Source: Gordonia tangerina
GTDB taxonomy: Bacteria > Actinomycetota > Actinomycetes > Mycobacteriales > Mycobacteriaceae
Length of the DNA stretch: 64,000 nucleotides
Assembly (NCBI RefSeq): GCF_021556435.1
Contig: NZ_JAKGCU010000012.1
Coordinates: 1 to 64,000 of the forward strand
Reading direction: 5' to 3'
In this document: one piece after another, positions 19,449 to 28,841 of the stretch
How positions within the stretch are numbered: position 1 is the first letter of the stretch
Layout: each line of letters begins with the position of its first letter
Notes under the pieces: generated by a model
Databases searched by the model: none
Seen by the model: the letters and a program-made list of their open reading frames with translations, nothing else
Told to the model about the DNA's origin: nothing
Position numbers and translations under genes: made by a program

Positions 19449-20183
19449 TCAGTTGTGCGGGACGTCGGCGGTGAGCCCGCCGTCCATGACGAACTCGGCT
19501 CCGGTTGCGTACGAGGACTCATCACTGGCGAGGAACACCACGAAGGTCGCCACCTCACTGGACTCGGCGGGTCGGCCCAGCGGGGTTTTCACGATGTCCT
19601 CCGGCAAACCCTCCGTCATCGGCGTGCGGATCATCCCGGGATGGATCGAGTTGACCCGGATGTTGTGCGGGGCCAGTTCCAGCGCAGCCGATTTCGCAAG
19701 TCCGCGAACGCCCCACTTGGTGGCGACGTAGCCGTGCGCCCACGGGCTGCCACGCAACCCCTCGACCGACGAGACGTTGATGATCGATCCACCACCCGCG
19801 GCAATCATCGGCTCCACAGCCGCCTGCATGCCGAGGAAGGTGCCGGTGAGGTTCACATCGAGGATCTGTTGCCACTTGTCGAGGCGGAACTTCTGCAGTT
19901 CCGCACCGTTGACGATCCCAGCGTTGTTCACCAGCACGTTGAGTCTGCCGAAGTCCCCGAGCGCCGTCGCCACCGCGGCTGCCCAGTCGTCGGGTGAGGT
20001 CACATCCAGATGCACATACCGCGCCGCGTCGCCGAGTTCGTCGGCGAGCGCCTTGCCCTCCTCGTCGAGGATGTCGCCGATCACGACTTTCGCACCTTCG
20101 TCCACGAGCATGCGCGCATGTGCTGCGCCCATCCCCCGCGACCCACCGCTGATCAACGCAACCTTGTCATCAACACGTCCCAT
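19449..20183 (-). CDS. SDR oxidoreductase, FabG3/20-beta-hydroxysteroid dehydrogenase-like
   Basis: A 244-residue classical short-chain dehydrogenase. The NAD-binding motif is SGGSRGMG (12-19), followed by NNAG, catalytic Ser138/139, Tyr152 and Lys156 (YVATK). The sequence closely follows mycobacterial FabG3 (Rv2002), reported as a 20-beta-hydroxysteroid dehydrogenase; GDILDEEGKALADEL and RYVHLDVT are shared landmarks. A keto/hydroxy steroid is therefore a reasonable substrate guess, not proven. The start is ATG 20183. It is divergent from the DapB-like gene across a 126-bp region with a KstR-like dyad. Confidence 0.85.
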   Translation of the reverse strand: MGRVDDKVALISGGSRGMGAAHARMLVDEGAKVVIGDILDEEGKALADELGDAARYVHLDVTSPDDWAAAVATALGDFGRLNVLVNNAGIVNGAELQKFRLDKWQQILDVNLTGTFLGMQAAVEPMIAAGGGSIINVSSVEGLRGSPWAHGYVATKWGVRGLAKSAALELAPHNIRVNSIHPGMIRTPMTEGLPEDIVKTPLGRPAESSEVATFVVFLASDESSYATGAEFVMDGGLTADVPHN

Positions 20184-20215
20184 GGCGACAGAGAGTACCT
20201 GGTCAGCAGCTGAAT

Positions 20216-20229
20216 GAGAACAGGTTCTA
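20216..20229. promoter_or_regulatory. KstR-like operator dyad
   Basis: GAGAACAGGTTCTA matches the inverted repeat TAGAAC-NN-GTTCTA typical of KstR cholesterol-regulon sites except for the first base. It lies in the divergent region between a steroid-dehydrogenase-like gene and a DapB-like gene. Further dyads in the same region are GGAC-AACA-GTCC (20262-20273) and an ACAATTGT core near 20275. Confidence 0.45.
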
Positions 20230-20309
20230 CCCATTCGGCGCCTGCCATGTTCTACTGAATGGACAACAGTCCGGACAATTGTTCACCTGACCAGCACAAG
20301 GAGTGTTCG

Positions 20310-21404
20310 ATGACGATTCGGGTGGGTCACGTGGGTACCGGGAACGTCGGCCGGCTCGCGTTGCGACAGCTCATCGACGACGCCCGGTTCGAACTCGTCG
20401 GAGTGTGTGTGTCGAATCCGGACAAGGTGGGCAAGGACGCCGCAGAGCTCGCCGGCCGTGACACCGAACCGACCGGCGTGATCGCCACCAGCGATCTGGA
20501 CGCGGTGATCGGGGCCGAACCGGATTGCGTCGTCTACTGCGCGATGGGCGACACCCGCCCGCTCGAGGCATTCGATGACTGTGTGCGACTCCTGGCGTCC
20601 GGCATCGACGTGGTCGGGTCGGCGCCGAACACGCTGCAGTTCCCATGGGGAGTCATGCCCGACAAGGCAGTACGGAAGTTGGAGGAGACCGCGACCCGCA
20701 ACGAGGCGAGCATCTTTGTCACCGGGGTCGACCCCGGTTTTGCCAACGATCTGATCCCGTTCGCATTCGCGGGCACCTGCCAGCAGATCGAGCAGATCCG
20801 GTGTATGGAGATCGCCGACTATGCGACCTACGACGGCGCGACCGTGATGTTCGACGTGATGGGCTTCGGCAAGCCGATGTCCGAGACACCCATGCTCTTC
20901 CTGCCCGGGATTCTGGGAATGGCGTGGGGCACCACGATTCGACAGTTGGCCGCGGGCTTGGGCGTCACGGTGGACGAGATCGTCGAGAAATACGAGGACG
21001 AGGCGGCTCCCGAGGCATTCGACATCGCGTCCGGACACATCGACGAGGGAACGCGCGCCGCAGTGCGCTTCGAGATCATCGGCATGGTCGAGGGCCGAGA
21101 AGCGATCGTGGTCGAGCACGTGACCCGGCTTCGCGAGGACCTGGGGGCCGAGTGGGCGCGGCCTGCGCAGCCCGGCGGGTGCTACCGGGTCGAGATCGTC
21201 GGCGAACCGTCCTACCGCGTGGACATCTGTCCCACCAGCGAGCACGGCGACCACAACCACGCCGCGATCGTCGCGGCTGCGGGTCGGATCGTCAACGCGA
21301 TCCCTGCGGTGGTGGACGGCCCGTCGGGAATTCGGACCACCCTCGATCTCCCACTCGTCACCGGGGCGGGCACCTTTCTCGGTGCGGCGCCGCTGACCAC
21401 CTGA
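20310..21404 (+). CDS. DapB-like NAD(P)-dependent oxidoreductase
   Basis: A 364-residue protein with an N-terminal Rossmann fold (RVGHVGTGNVGRLALRQL) of the dihydrodipicolinate-reductase/diaminopentanoate-dehydrogenase superfamily. A C-terminal alpha/beta domain follows. Mycobacteriales carry many such paralogues, often near lipid or steroid genes, with no known reaction. True DapB residues for tetrahydrodipicolinate binding are not evident, so a lysine-pathway role is unlikely. The start is ATG 20310 with AAGGAG upstream. It is divergent from the SDR gene and ends 4 nt from the convergent xylulokinase. Confidence 0.75.
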   Translation: MTIRVGHVGTGNVGRLALRQLIDDARFELVGVCVSNPDKVGKDAAELAGRDTEPTGVIATSDLDAVIGAEPDCVVYCAMGDTRPLEAFDDCVRLLASGIDVVGSAPNTLQFPWGVMPDKAVRKLEETATRNEASIFVTGVDPGFANDLIPFAFAGTCQQIEQIRCMEIADYATYDGATVMFDVMGFGKPMSETPMLFLPGILGMAWGTTIRQLAAGLGVTVDEIVEKYEDEAAPEAFDIASGHIDEGTRAAVRFEIIGMVEGREAIVVEHVTRLREDLGAEWARPAQPGGCYRVEIVGEPSYRVDICPTSEHGDHNHAAIVAAAGRIVNAIPAVVDGPSGIRTTLDLPLVTGAGTFLGAAPLTT

Positions 21405-21408
21405 GGAT

Positions 21409-22800
21409 TCACCGACGCAGGACCAGATCGGTTGCCGTCCGATAGCGTGCGTAGATCTCCGGGTCGGCGCGCGGTGCCTGGCGCCGATCGGCCGGCACCT
21501 CCCAGCGCGGCAGATCGCCGGTCAGCGCCCAGGCTGCCTGTCGGGCCGCACCGCGCGCCACATACTCACCCGGTTCCGGCAGGTACACCGCGCGACCGAA
21601 CAACGCCGGCGCGATGGCGCGGACGGCCTCGGACCGGACGCCACCCCCGACCATCACGATCCGCTCGACGTCCACGCCCTGACCGCCGATCAGGTCCAGG
21701 CAATACACCAGCGAGCAGAGCAGGCCTTCCACCGAGGCGCGCGCCACATTCGCGGGGGTCCAGTTGTCTGCGGTGATACCCGTCAATGATCCTGTGGCAT
21801 CGGGCAGATTGGGTGTCCGCTCGCCCGCGAGGTAGGGCACCAACGCGAGCCCGTCGGCTCCGGGAGGTGCCGCGAGCGCGAGTGCACCGAATTCGTCGAG
21901 ATCCACCCCGAGCATGCGGGCGGTGGCCGCGAGCACGGGGGCACCGTTGAGTGTGCAGACCAGGGGCAGCTGCCGTCCGGTGGCGTCGGCGAAACCCGCC
22001 ACCAGTCCGGACGCGTCGCGTGGCGGCGTATCGGTGACCGCACTGACCACCCCCGAGGTGCCCAGCGACACGATGCAGTCACCCGGCGACGCCATCAAAC
22101 CCAATGCGGCAGCGGCATTGTCGCCGGCCCCGGCGGCGATCACGCAACCCTGCGGGGTGACTCCGGCGGTCTCCGCAGGACCGAGCACCCGGGGCAGCAC
22201 GGGCCGGCGACCGCCGAAGGAGACGTCGAGCGCATCGTCGCAGTAGCCACCCGTGGCCGCGGAGTAATAGCCGGTACCGGATGCGTCGCTACGGTCGGTC
22301 ACGAGCGCGGTGATATCTGCGCTCCCGCGCAGCCGCCATGTCAACCAGTCATGCGGCAGGCACACCGCAGCCGTGGCATCGGCCACCGCTGGTTCGTTGT
22401 CGGCGACCCAACGCAGCTTCGTGGCCGTGATCGATGCCACGGGTACCACGCCCACGCGGTCCGCCCACGCGGTTGCGCCACCGAACTCGTGGATCAACGC
22501 TGTCGCGCTGGCGGCAGATCGGGTGTCGTTCCACAGCAACGCCTTACGCAACACGGTGCCGCGACGGTCGAGACAGATCAGCCCGTGTTGTTGGCCGGCA
22601 ACGGAGAGTGCGGCGACATCGTCGATCCCGCCTGCCTCCGCTATGGCGGTCTGCAGGGCTGTCCACCAGTGCTCGGGATCGATCTCGGTACCCGCCGGGT
22701 GCGCCGCCGAACCAGTCCGGACCACGCGTCCGGTGTCGGCATCACAGACGACGACCTTGCACGACTGGGTCGATGAGTCGACACCCGCCACCAGCGTCAT
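21409..22800 (-). CDS. xylB: Xylulokinase
   Basis: A 463-residue FGGY-family sugar kinase. The N-terminus [15 protein letters not shown] holds the first phosphate loop, [11 protein letters not shown] and LWNDTRS match the xylulokinase substrate region, and GTSGVVSA and [13 protein letters not shown] belong to the ATP-binding half. It phosphorylates D-xylulose, which both polyol dehydrogenases encoded upstream could produce. The start is ATG 22800, overlapping the upstream stop by ATGA. It is the third and last gene of the leftward polyol transcript. Confidence 0.9.
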   Translation of the reverse strand: MTLVAGVDSSTQSCKVVVCDADTGRVVRTGSAAHPAGTEIDPEHWWTALQTAIAEAGGIDDVAALSVAGQQHGLICLDRRGTVLRKALLWNDTRSAASATALIHEFGGATAWADRVGVVPVASITATKLRWVADNEPAVADATAAVCLPHDWLTWRLRGSADITALVTDRSDASGTGYYSAATGGYCDDALDVSFGGRRPVLPRVLGPAETAGVTPQGCVIAAGAGDNAAAALGLMASPGDCIVSLGTSGVVSAVTDTPPRDASGLVAGFADATGRQLPLVCTLNGAPVLAATARMLGVDLDEFGALALAAPPGADGLALVPYLAGERTPNLPDATGSLTGITADNWTPANVARASVEGLLCSLVYCLDLIGGQGVDVERIVMVGGGVRSEAVRAIAPALFGRAVYLPEPGEYVARGAARQAAWALTGDLPRWEVPADRRQAPRADPEIYARYRTATDLVLRR

Positions 22801-24284
22801 GCGAGCAACCCCGACAAGGTCTCGCGGGCGCCATCGCGACGCAGTGCTTCCAGCACGGCCAGATAGGGCTTGGTGAACCGTTCATCGCGGGCGAGGTCGC
22901 CAAACAGTGATGTGTCGGCCACAAAGGCCAACGGTTCGGTCCGCGATCGTCGAGCCGCCGGGACCAGTTGCGCCGCCAGCGGGTCGACGACGCGGATCTC
23001 GTCGCCGTCCTCGTCCACCCCTTCGGCGTAGCGGGTCCACGACGCCACCACCGCCGCCGATAGCGGTACATCTCCCCCGTCGGCCAGCCGGTCCCGGATC
23101 ACCGGCACCAGCCATGTGGGAATCCGGTCCGAGGAGTCCTGACACAGGCGGGCGATGGTGTCCGCGATGGACGGATTGCCGAAGCGCGCGATCAGGGTCT
23201 CGGTGTAGCTGTCCAGGTCGACGCCGGGAACCGGCTGCAGGGTGGGCCGTCCTTCCCGGGACATATAGCGCCGCAACAGCTCGGCGATCAGCGGGTCGGC
23301 GACCGCCTCGTGCACGTAGCGATAGCCCATGAGATAGCCGAAGTAGCACAGGGCCTGATGTCCGGCGTTGAGCAGACGGAGTTTCATCAGTTCATAGGGG
23401 GTGACGTCGTCGACCACCTGGACGCCCACGGACTCGAGCGCGGGTCGCCCCATCGAGAACGTGTCTTCGAGCACCCACTGCGTGAAGGGTTCCGCGACGA
23501 CCGGCCAGCGATCGTCGACACCGGTTCGCTCGAGCACCTCGGCGCGCAACTCGGGCGGTGTCGCGGGAGTGATCCGGTCGACCATGGAATTCGGGAAGCG
23601 GGTGTGTTCGGCGATCCATTCGGCCAGATCCGGGTCCTTCGCGCGGGCATAGGAGAGAAAGGTCGACTGCGCGACATGCCCATTGCCCGCGATGTTGTCA
23701 CAGGACATCACCGTGAACGATTCGATGCCTCGGTCACGCCGACGGCGCAGCGCCTCGGTCACGAGGCCGAACACCGTGCGCGGTACCGCATCGTCGGTCA
23801 GATCGGCGACGATCTCGGGATTGTCCAGGTCGAACTCTCCGGTCGACGGCGAAAAGTTGTACCCGCCCTCGGTGACGGTGAGGGAGACTATGCGGGTCTC
23901 GGGAGCAGCCAATTTCTCGACGACCCGCTCGGGGTCGTCCGGCGCGAACAGGTAGTCGACGATCGCGCCGAGGATCGAGGTCTCGACCTCTCCGTCGGGG
24001 TGTTTGAGGGTCAGCGTGTACAGGCCATCCTGCGGGACCAGGGCATCGCGCATCGCCGCGTCGGCCGGCCGGACACCGACGCCACAGATGCCCCAGTCGG
24101 CCGCGTCGTCGGAGTCACCTGCGGCGAGGAGACGATCGAGATACCTGGCCTGATGTGCTCGATGAAACCCACCGACGCCGAAATGCACTATTCCGCAGCG
24201 CATCTGCCGACGGTCATAGGACGGTGTCGGTACGGTGTGGATGTCGGCGAGTCCGGCCTGGGTCAGCTCGTACATGTCGCTCAC
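22797..24284 (-). CDS. Mannitol-dehydrogenase family polyol dehydrogenase
   Basis: A 495-residue long-chain polyol dehydrogenase. The N-terminal domain has the nucleotide-binding segment [19 protein letters not shown]. The C-terminal domain shows the family catalytic region [21 protein letters not shown] with its Lys-x-x-x-x-Asn-x-x-His motif. Family members oxidise D-mannitol to fructose or D-arabinitol to D-xylulose; the xylulokinase partner favours arabinitol, but mannitol cannot be excluded. Translation begins at GTG 24284 with a GTGA overlap to the preceding gene. Confidence 0.88.
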   Translation of the reverse strand: MSDMYELTQAGLADIHTVPTPSYDRRQMRCGIVHFGVGGFHRAHQARYLDRLLAAGDSDDAADWGICGVGVRPADAAMRDALVPQDGLYTLTLKHPDGEVETSILGAIVDYLFAPDDPERVVEKLAAPETRIVSLTVTEGGYNFSPSTGEFDLDNPEIVADLTDDAVPRTVFGLVTEALRRRRDRGIESFTVMSCDNIAGNGHVAQSTFLSYARAKDPDLAEWIAEHTRFPNSMVDRITPATPPELRAEVLERTGVDDRWPVVAEPFTQWVLEDTFSMGRPALESVGVQVVDDVTPYELMKLRLLNAGHQALCYFGYLMGYRYVHEAVADPLIAELLRRYMSREGRPTLQPVPGVDLDSYTETLIARFGNPSIADTIARLCQDSSDRIPTWLVPVIRDRLADGGDVPLSAAVVASWTRYAEGVDEDGDEIRVVDPLAAQLVPAARRSRTEPLAFVADTSLFGDLARDERFTKPYLAVLEALRRDGARETLSGLLA

Positions 24285-25384
24285 GGGTGCACTTCCTTGT
24301 CTGCGTGGGGATCTGAACTTGCGCCGGTGGACGCAGCGAGGCCGGCCTGCTGCGACGGTCCTGGACGTGACGGATCTGGAAGACCACCCGGGTACACGAT
24401 CGCCTTGATGGAACCCGGAGTCCGATCGGCGTCGAGCGCCGCCCGCACCTCGTCGAGTCCGAAGCGGCCGGTCACCATCGCGTCGACGTCGACCCGCCCG
24501 GAGGAGATCAACGAGAGCGCCGTCGGCCAGGTGTTGGCATACCGGAAGACCCCGGTCAGGACGATCTCACGGTTTTGGATGACGCTGGTCGGCAACGTCA
24601 TCTCATCGGCACCCATGCCGACGAGCACAGCGCGGCCGGCCGGGCTCAGCGCCCGGATTCCCTCGACCGCAGCTGCCGCAACACCGCTGGCATCGATGAA
24701 CGCCGTCACACCGTCGACACGAGCCGACGGTCCTCCCGGATCGACGACATCCGTCGCCCCGAATGTCGACGCCATGGCGCGGCGCTGCGCATCGGGCTCG
24801 CTCATCACGATCCGGTCGGCACCCACCGCCCGTGCGACCTGGGCACACAGCAGGCCGATCGGTCCGGCTCCGGCGATGAGCACCGAATCCCCCACCGCCA
24901 CCTCGGCTTTCCGGATGGCCGCGATCGCCACCGACAGCGGTTCGCACAGCGCCGCCGCCTCATCGCTGACATGGTCGGGAACGGCGTGGGCGAAGGCGTC
25001 GCCGATGGTGACGTACTCGCAGAGTGCTCCATCGACCGGCGGTGTGGCGAAAAAGCGCATGTGCGGACACAGGTTGTAGCGCCCGCTGCGGGACTCCGGA
25101 CTGGCCATGTCGGGCGTCTGCGGCTCGATCGAGACACGTTGTCCCACACGGGATGCCGACACGTACGCGCCGACGCCGACGATCACGCCGCCGGCCTCGT
25201 GACCGAGCACGATCGGCGCGGTGACGACGTACTCACCGATCCGACCGTGTCGTAGGTAGTGCGCGTCCGAACCGCACAGCCCGACCGCACCGACACGCAC
25301 GAGTACCTCACCCGCGGCGGGTTGCGGCACAGGCCGCTCGTCGATGGTCAACGCCCCATCCGGGTGCAGCACACTGGCGCGCAT
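24281..25384 (-). CDS. Zinc-dependent sorbitol/xylitol-type dehydrogenase
   Basis: A 367-residue medium-chain dehydrogenase. The catalytic zinc site is VGLCGSDAHYL plus GHEAGG, and GAGPIGLLCAQVA is the NAD-binding motif. The structural-zinc cysteine loop is replaced by a PESRSGRYNLCPHMRFF segment, as in sorbitol and xylitol dehydrogenases. It would oxidise a polyol such as xylitol or sorbitol to the ketose. A Pro/Ser-rich tail of about 25 residues at the C-terminus is unusual. The start is ATG 25384 with a GGGAG leader. It is the first gene of the leftward polyol operon. Confidence 0.85.
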   Translation of the reverse strand: MRASVLHPDGALTIDERPVPQPAAGEVLVRVGAVGLCGSDAHYLRHGRIGEYVVTAPIVLGHEAGGVIVGVGAYVSASRVGQRVSIEPQTPDMASPESRSGRYNLCPHMRFFATPPVDGALCEYVTIGDAFAHAVPDHVSDEAAALCEPLSVAIAAIRKAEVAVGDSVLIAGAGPIGLLCAQVARAVGADRIVMSEPDAQRRAMASTFGATDVVDPGGPSARVDGVTAFIDASGVAAAAVEGIRALSPAGRAVLVGMGADEMTLPTSVIQNREIVLTGVFRYANTWPTALSLISSGRVDVDAMVTGRFGLDEVRAALDADRTPGSIKAIVYPGGLPDPSRPGPSQQAGLAASTGASSDPHADKEVHP

Positions 25385-25453
25385 CGTCGTAGTACTCCCT
25401 GGGTCACTCTCGGTCACTGCTGTTGCGTAGATCACATTCCCGATGTTAGCGTA

Positions 25454-25488
25454 TTGAGCATATCCCCGGCTAGTGAGCAAATGCTCAC
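25454..25488. promoter_or_regulatory. SorC-family operator
   Basis: GTGAGCAAATGCTCAC (25473-25488) has 7-bp arms around two bases. A further half site, TTGAGCATAT, lies about 20 bp to its left (25454-25463). Both lie between the divergent dehydrogenase and SorC regulator genes, so one regulator could control catabolism and import together. Confidence 0.7.
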
Positions 25489-25509
25489 CCGATCGAACTG
25501 AGGCGACAG

Positions 25510-26499
25510 ATGACGAGTCCCCCGAGGACCACCCCGGACACCGGACACGACCTGCGCCTACTCGTACGAGCGGCCACGATGTATCACCTCGAGGGACTCA
25601 CCCAGGCCGAGATCGCCAAACGCCTCGGCGTGTCCCGGCCCACGGCCGGCCGACTGGTCGCGCGAGCGCGAGCTCAGGGCCTGGTTCAGGTGACGGTGAG
25701 TGCACCGAGTCACCTGAGCTCGTCCATCCACACCGATCTCGAACGCACCGTCGAGGAGACATTCGGCCTCGACGAGGTGCTCATCATCGACGAGATCGCC
25801 GATGGAAGCGCCTCGGCCAACGCCGCACTCGGCCGAGCCGGTGCGTCCGTGCTGATGCGTCGCATCCAGCCGACCGACGTGCTCGGCTTCACGTGGGGCC
25901 CCGAGCAGGTTGCCGTCGCCGACGCGATGGCGGCCACCTCGTCGTGCCGACAGGTCGTCCAGATGGACGGGTCGATGACCTCCGTCGAATACCACACCGG
26001 CGTCGATCACGCCCTCGCCCGCCTGTCGGACCGACTTCACGCGCGGCCGATGCGGTTGGTGGCTCCCCTCTACGCCGATCCCGACACGGTCACCGCGCTG
26101 CAACGGGATTCGATCCTCTCCCAGTCCCTCTCGGCTGCCCGATCGGCGAACGTGATGCTCTTCGGTGTGGGTTCGGTGTCGACGTCGACGACCTTGTTCG
26201 AAGGTGCATTCATCGATGCGATCGTGCTCGACGAACTCGACGAACTCGGTGCCGTCGGCGAGATCGGCGGACGCTTCTACGACGACCATGGTCGTGCGGT
26301 GCAGTCGACCCTCGTAGACCGCACGGTGTCGGTTCCCCTGGACAGTGTCCGGGCTTGCCCCACAAGCATTCTCGTCTCCGGTGGAGAGCACCGCCGGGAC
26401 TCCATCCTCGGCGCCATCCGCGGCGGGTATTCGACGATTCTCGTCACCGACCTCCCCACCGCTGAATGGCTTGTCGCGCAACAGAAAGGTGAACTCTGA
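25510..26499 (+). CDS. SorC/DeoR-family sugar-binding transcriptional regulator
   Basis: A 329-residue regulator. The N-terminal HTH (about 25-60) reads LTQAEIAKRLGVSRPTAGRL. The C-terminal sugar-phosphate-binding domain includes LGFTWGPEQVAVADAM and FGVGSV. Such proteins sense a phosphorylated sugar or polyol and control the adjacent catabolic operon. The start is ATG 25510, just right of the palindromic operator. Its stop overlaps the ATG of the substrate-binding protein (TGATG), placing regulator and transporter on one transcript and suggesting autoregulation. Confidence 0.88.
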   Translation: MTSPPRTTPDTGHDLRLLVRAATMYHLEGLTQAEIAKRLGVSRPTAGRLVARARAQGLVQVTVSAPSHLSSSIHTDLERTVEETFGLDEVLIIDEIADGSASANAALGRAGASVLMRRIQPTDVLGFTWGPEQVAVADAMAATSSCRQVVQMDGSMTSVEYHTGVDHALARLSDRLHARPMRLVAPLYADPDTVTALQRDSILSQSLSAARSANVMLFGVGSVSTSTTLFEGAFIDAIVLDELDELGAVGEIGGRFYDDHGRAVQSTLVDRTVSVPLDSVRACPTSILVSGGEHRRDSILGAIRGGYSTILVTDLPTAEWLVAQQKGEL

Positions 26500-27887
26500 T
26501 GGCGCTAGGACCGAGATACGGTCGTCGACGCACACCCGGTTCGCGTCGCACGCGGGTCAGTCTCGCCTCGGTGGCGGCCGCTGCCGCGCTCGTGCTGGCC
26601 GGCTGCTCGGGTGCCGGATCCCTGACCGGCGGGGGTGGTGACGCCGTCACAGTCGCGATGGTCTCCAACTCGCAGATGCAGGACGCGGTCGCACTGTCCG
26701 GGCAGTTCGAGAAGGAGAACCCCGGCATCAAGCTGAAGTTCGTCACGTTGTCGGAGAACGAGGCCCGCGCCAAGATCACCGCCTCGGTGGCCACCGGGGG
26801 CGGCGAGTTCGACGTGGTGATGATCAGCAACTACGAGACACCGATGTGGGCCGAGAACGGCTGGCTGGTCAACCTCACGCCGTATATGGAGGCCGACCCG
26901 AGTTACGCTGCCGACGATTTCATTCCCACGCTGAAATCTGCACTGTCGTACGACGGTTCGATGTACTCGGCGCCGTTTTACGGCGAGTCGTCATTCCTGA
27001 TGTACAACAAGCGGATGTTCGCTGACGCCGGCGTGTCGTTGCCGGCGAACCCCACGTGGCCGCAGGTGGCGGAGGTCGCAGCGAAGCTCGACACCGGCGA
27101 CGTTTCCGGAATCTGCCTGCGCGGCAAGCCCGGATGGGGTGAGTTGCTGGCGCCACTGAACACCGTCATCAACGCGTTCGGCGGCCGCTGGTACGACGAG
27201 AACTGGAACGCCCAGCTGACCAGCCCCGAGGTCGAGGCGGCTGTCAAGTTCTACGTCGACACGGTGCGCGACCACGGTGAGCCGGGCGCGGCGTCCTCCG
27301 GATTCCAGGAGTGCGGCAATCTGCTCTCCCAGGGCCAGGTCGCGATGTGGTACGACGCGACGTCGGCGGTGTCGGTCCTCGAGAGCCCGGACACCTCGAC
27401 CATCGCCGGCGATGTGGGCTATCTGCCCGCTCCGCGAATGGCCAAGGCGGACAACGGATGGCTCTACACCTGGTCGCTGGGAATCCCCACCAGCAGTACC
27501 AAACAGGATGAGGCCTGGAAGTTCATCGACTGGATGACCAACCGCGACTACATCAAGTATGTATCGGAGACGCTGGGGGCAAGCCACATCCCGCCGGGCA
27601 GCCGCATGTCGACATATCGGTTGCCCGCGTACGAGGAGATCTCGGAGCCCTTTGCCGACGCGACCCTGTCGGCGATGACGACCGCAGATCAGCAGAACCC
27701 CACCTTGAAGCCGGTCCCCTACACCGGCATCCAGTTCCTCGCGATCCCAGAATTCCAGGATCTCGGAACTCGCGTCAGCCAACAGATCTCCGCAGCGATC
27801 GCCGGGCAGATCAGTGTTGAGCAGGCGCTCGCACAGAGTCAGGAATACGCCGAGACGGTGGGTAAGACCTACCAGAAGGAGAGGTGA
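26499..27887 (+). CDS. Polyol ABC importer substrate-binding lipoprotein
   Basis: A 462-residue type I extracellular solute-binding protein. The signal peptide ends in the lipobox LVLAGC, with Cys36 lipidated. The mature part has family landmarks such as GGGEFDVVMISNYETPMWAENGWL, APFYGESSFLMYNK and the C-terminal GIQFLAIPEFQDL segment. It resembles SmoE/MtlE-type sorbitol and mannitol binders. The ligand is inferred from the dehydrogenase and kinase genes next door. ATG 26499 shares a base with the regulator stop. Confidence 0.88.
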   Translation: MALGPRYGRRRTPGSRRTRVSLASVAAAAALVLAGCSGAGSLTGGGGDAVTVAMVSNSQMQDAVALSGQFEKENPGIKLKFVTLSENEARAKITASVATGGGEFDVVMISNYETPMWAENGWLVNLTPYMEADPSYAADDFIPTLKSALSYDGSMYSAPFYGESSFLMYNKRMFADAGVSLPANPTWPQVAEVAAKLDTGDVSGICLRGKPGWGELLAPLNTVINAFGGRWYDENWNAQLTSPEVEAAVKFYVDTVRDHGEPGAASSGFQECGNLLSQGQVAMWYDATSAVSVLESPDTSTIAGDVGYLPAPRMAKADNGWLYTWSLGIPTSSTKQDEAWKFIDWMTNRDYIKYVSETLGASHIPPGSRMSTYRLPAYEEISEPFADATLSAMTTADQQNPTLKPVPYTGIQFLAIPEFQDLGTRVSQQISAAIAGQISVEQALAQSQEYAETVGKTYQKER

Positions 27888-27890
27888 GCC

Positions 27891-28841
27891 GTGGCCACCA
27901 CACTCGCCCAGCCCGGGGCCCAACCGCAGCCCGCGGCGCCGAGCTCGAAGCGCGACCACATCTCCCGCGCCGAGGGTTGGCGCAGGCGTGGACCGCTGTT
28001 GCCCGCGTTGATCTTCATGATCGTGGTGACGCAGGTACCGTTCCTGTTCACCCTGTTCTACTCGACCCAGTCCTGGAACCTGGTGCGGCCCGGCTCGCGC
28101 AGTTTCGTCGGGATCGACAACTATCTCGCGGTGTTCACCGACACCCAGTTCTGGCGGGTCACGCTCAACACGATTGTGCTGATCGCCGGCACGGTGATCG
28201 CCTCGGTGATCCTCGGGCTGGTGTTCGCCCTGTTGCTCGATCGGAAGTTCCTGGGCCGCGGCATCGTACGCACCCTGCTGATCACGCCGTTCCTGGTGAC
28301 GCCGGTCGCCGCCGCACTGTTGTGGAAAACCAGCCTGCTCTCGCCGACCAACGGCCTCGTCAACTGGTTGCTGAGCCCGTTCGGGGTACAGACCGACTGG
28401 CTCAGCACCTATCCGCTGATAAGCGTCATCGCCGAATTGGTGTGGCAGTGGACGCCGTTCATGATGTTGCTGATCCTGGCCGGGTTGCAGTCGATGCCCC
28501 ACGACATCCAGGAGGCCGCCCGCGTCGACGGCGCCACCAGCTTCCGACTGTTCCGTGAACTCACCCTGCCGCACCTGCGCCGGTTCATCGAACTCGGCGC
28601 CGTGCTGGGGGCGATCTACCTGGTCAACACGTTTGACGCGGTGTACATGATGACCTCCGGCGGACCAGGCGTGTCCAGCGCGAATCTACCGTTCTACATC
28701 TATCAGCGAGCCTTCCTCGGCTTCGACATCGGTCAGGCCGCGGCGATGGGCGTGGTCACCGTGATCGGCACCATCGTGGTCGCCTCGCTGGCCCTGCGTC
28801 TGATCTTCAAGACCTTCACCGGAAACGAGGAGGCGGCCTGA
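27891..28841 (+). CDS. Polyol ABC importer permease 1
   Basis: A 316-residue permease of the MalF/SmoF type with six hydrophobic helices. The cytoplasmic EAA loop is EAARVDGATSFRLFRELTLP, which contacts the ATPase. A hydrophilic N-terminal stretch of about 35 residues precedes the first helix. The start is GTG 27891, 3 nt after the binding-protein stop. The end overlaps the second permease start by one base. Confidence 0.9.
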   Translation: MATTLAQPGAQPQPAAPSSKRDHISRAEGWRRRGPLLPALIFMIVVTQVPFLFTLFYSTQSWNLVRPGSRSFVGIDNYLAVFTDTQFWRVTLNTIVLIAGTVIASVILGLVFALLLDRKFLGRGIVRTLLITPFLVTPVAAALLWKTSLLSPTNGLVNWLLSPFGVQTDWLSTYPLISVIAELVWQWTPFMMLLILAGLQSMPHDIQEAARVDGATSFRLFRELTLPHLRRFIELGAVLGAIYLVNTFDAVYMMTSGGPGVSSANLPFYIYQRAFLGFDIGQAAAMGVVTVIGTIVVASLALRLIFKTFTGNEEAA

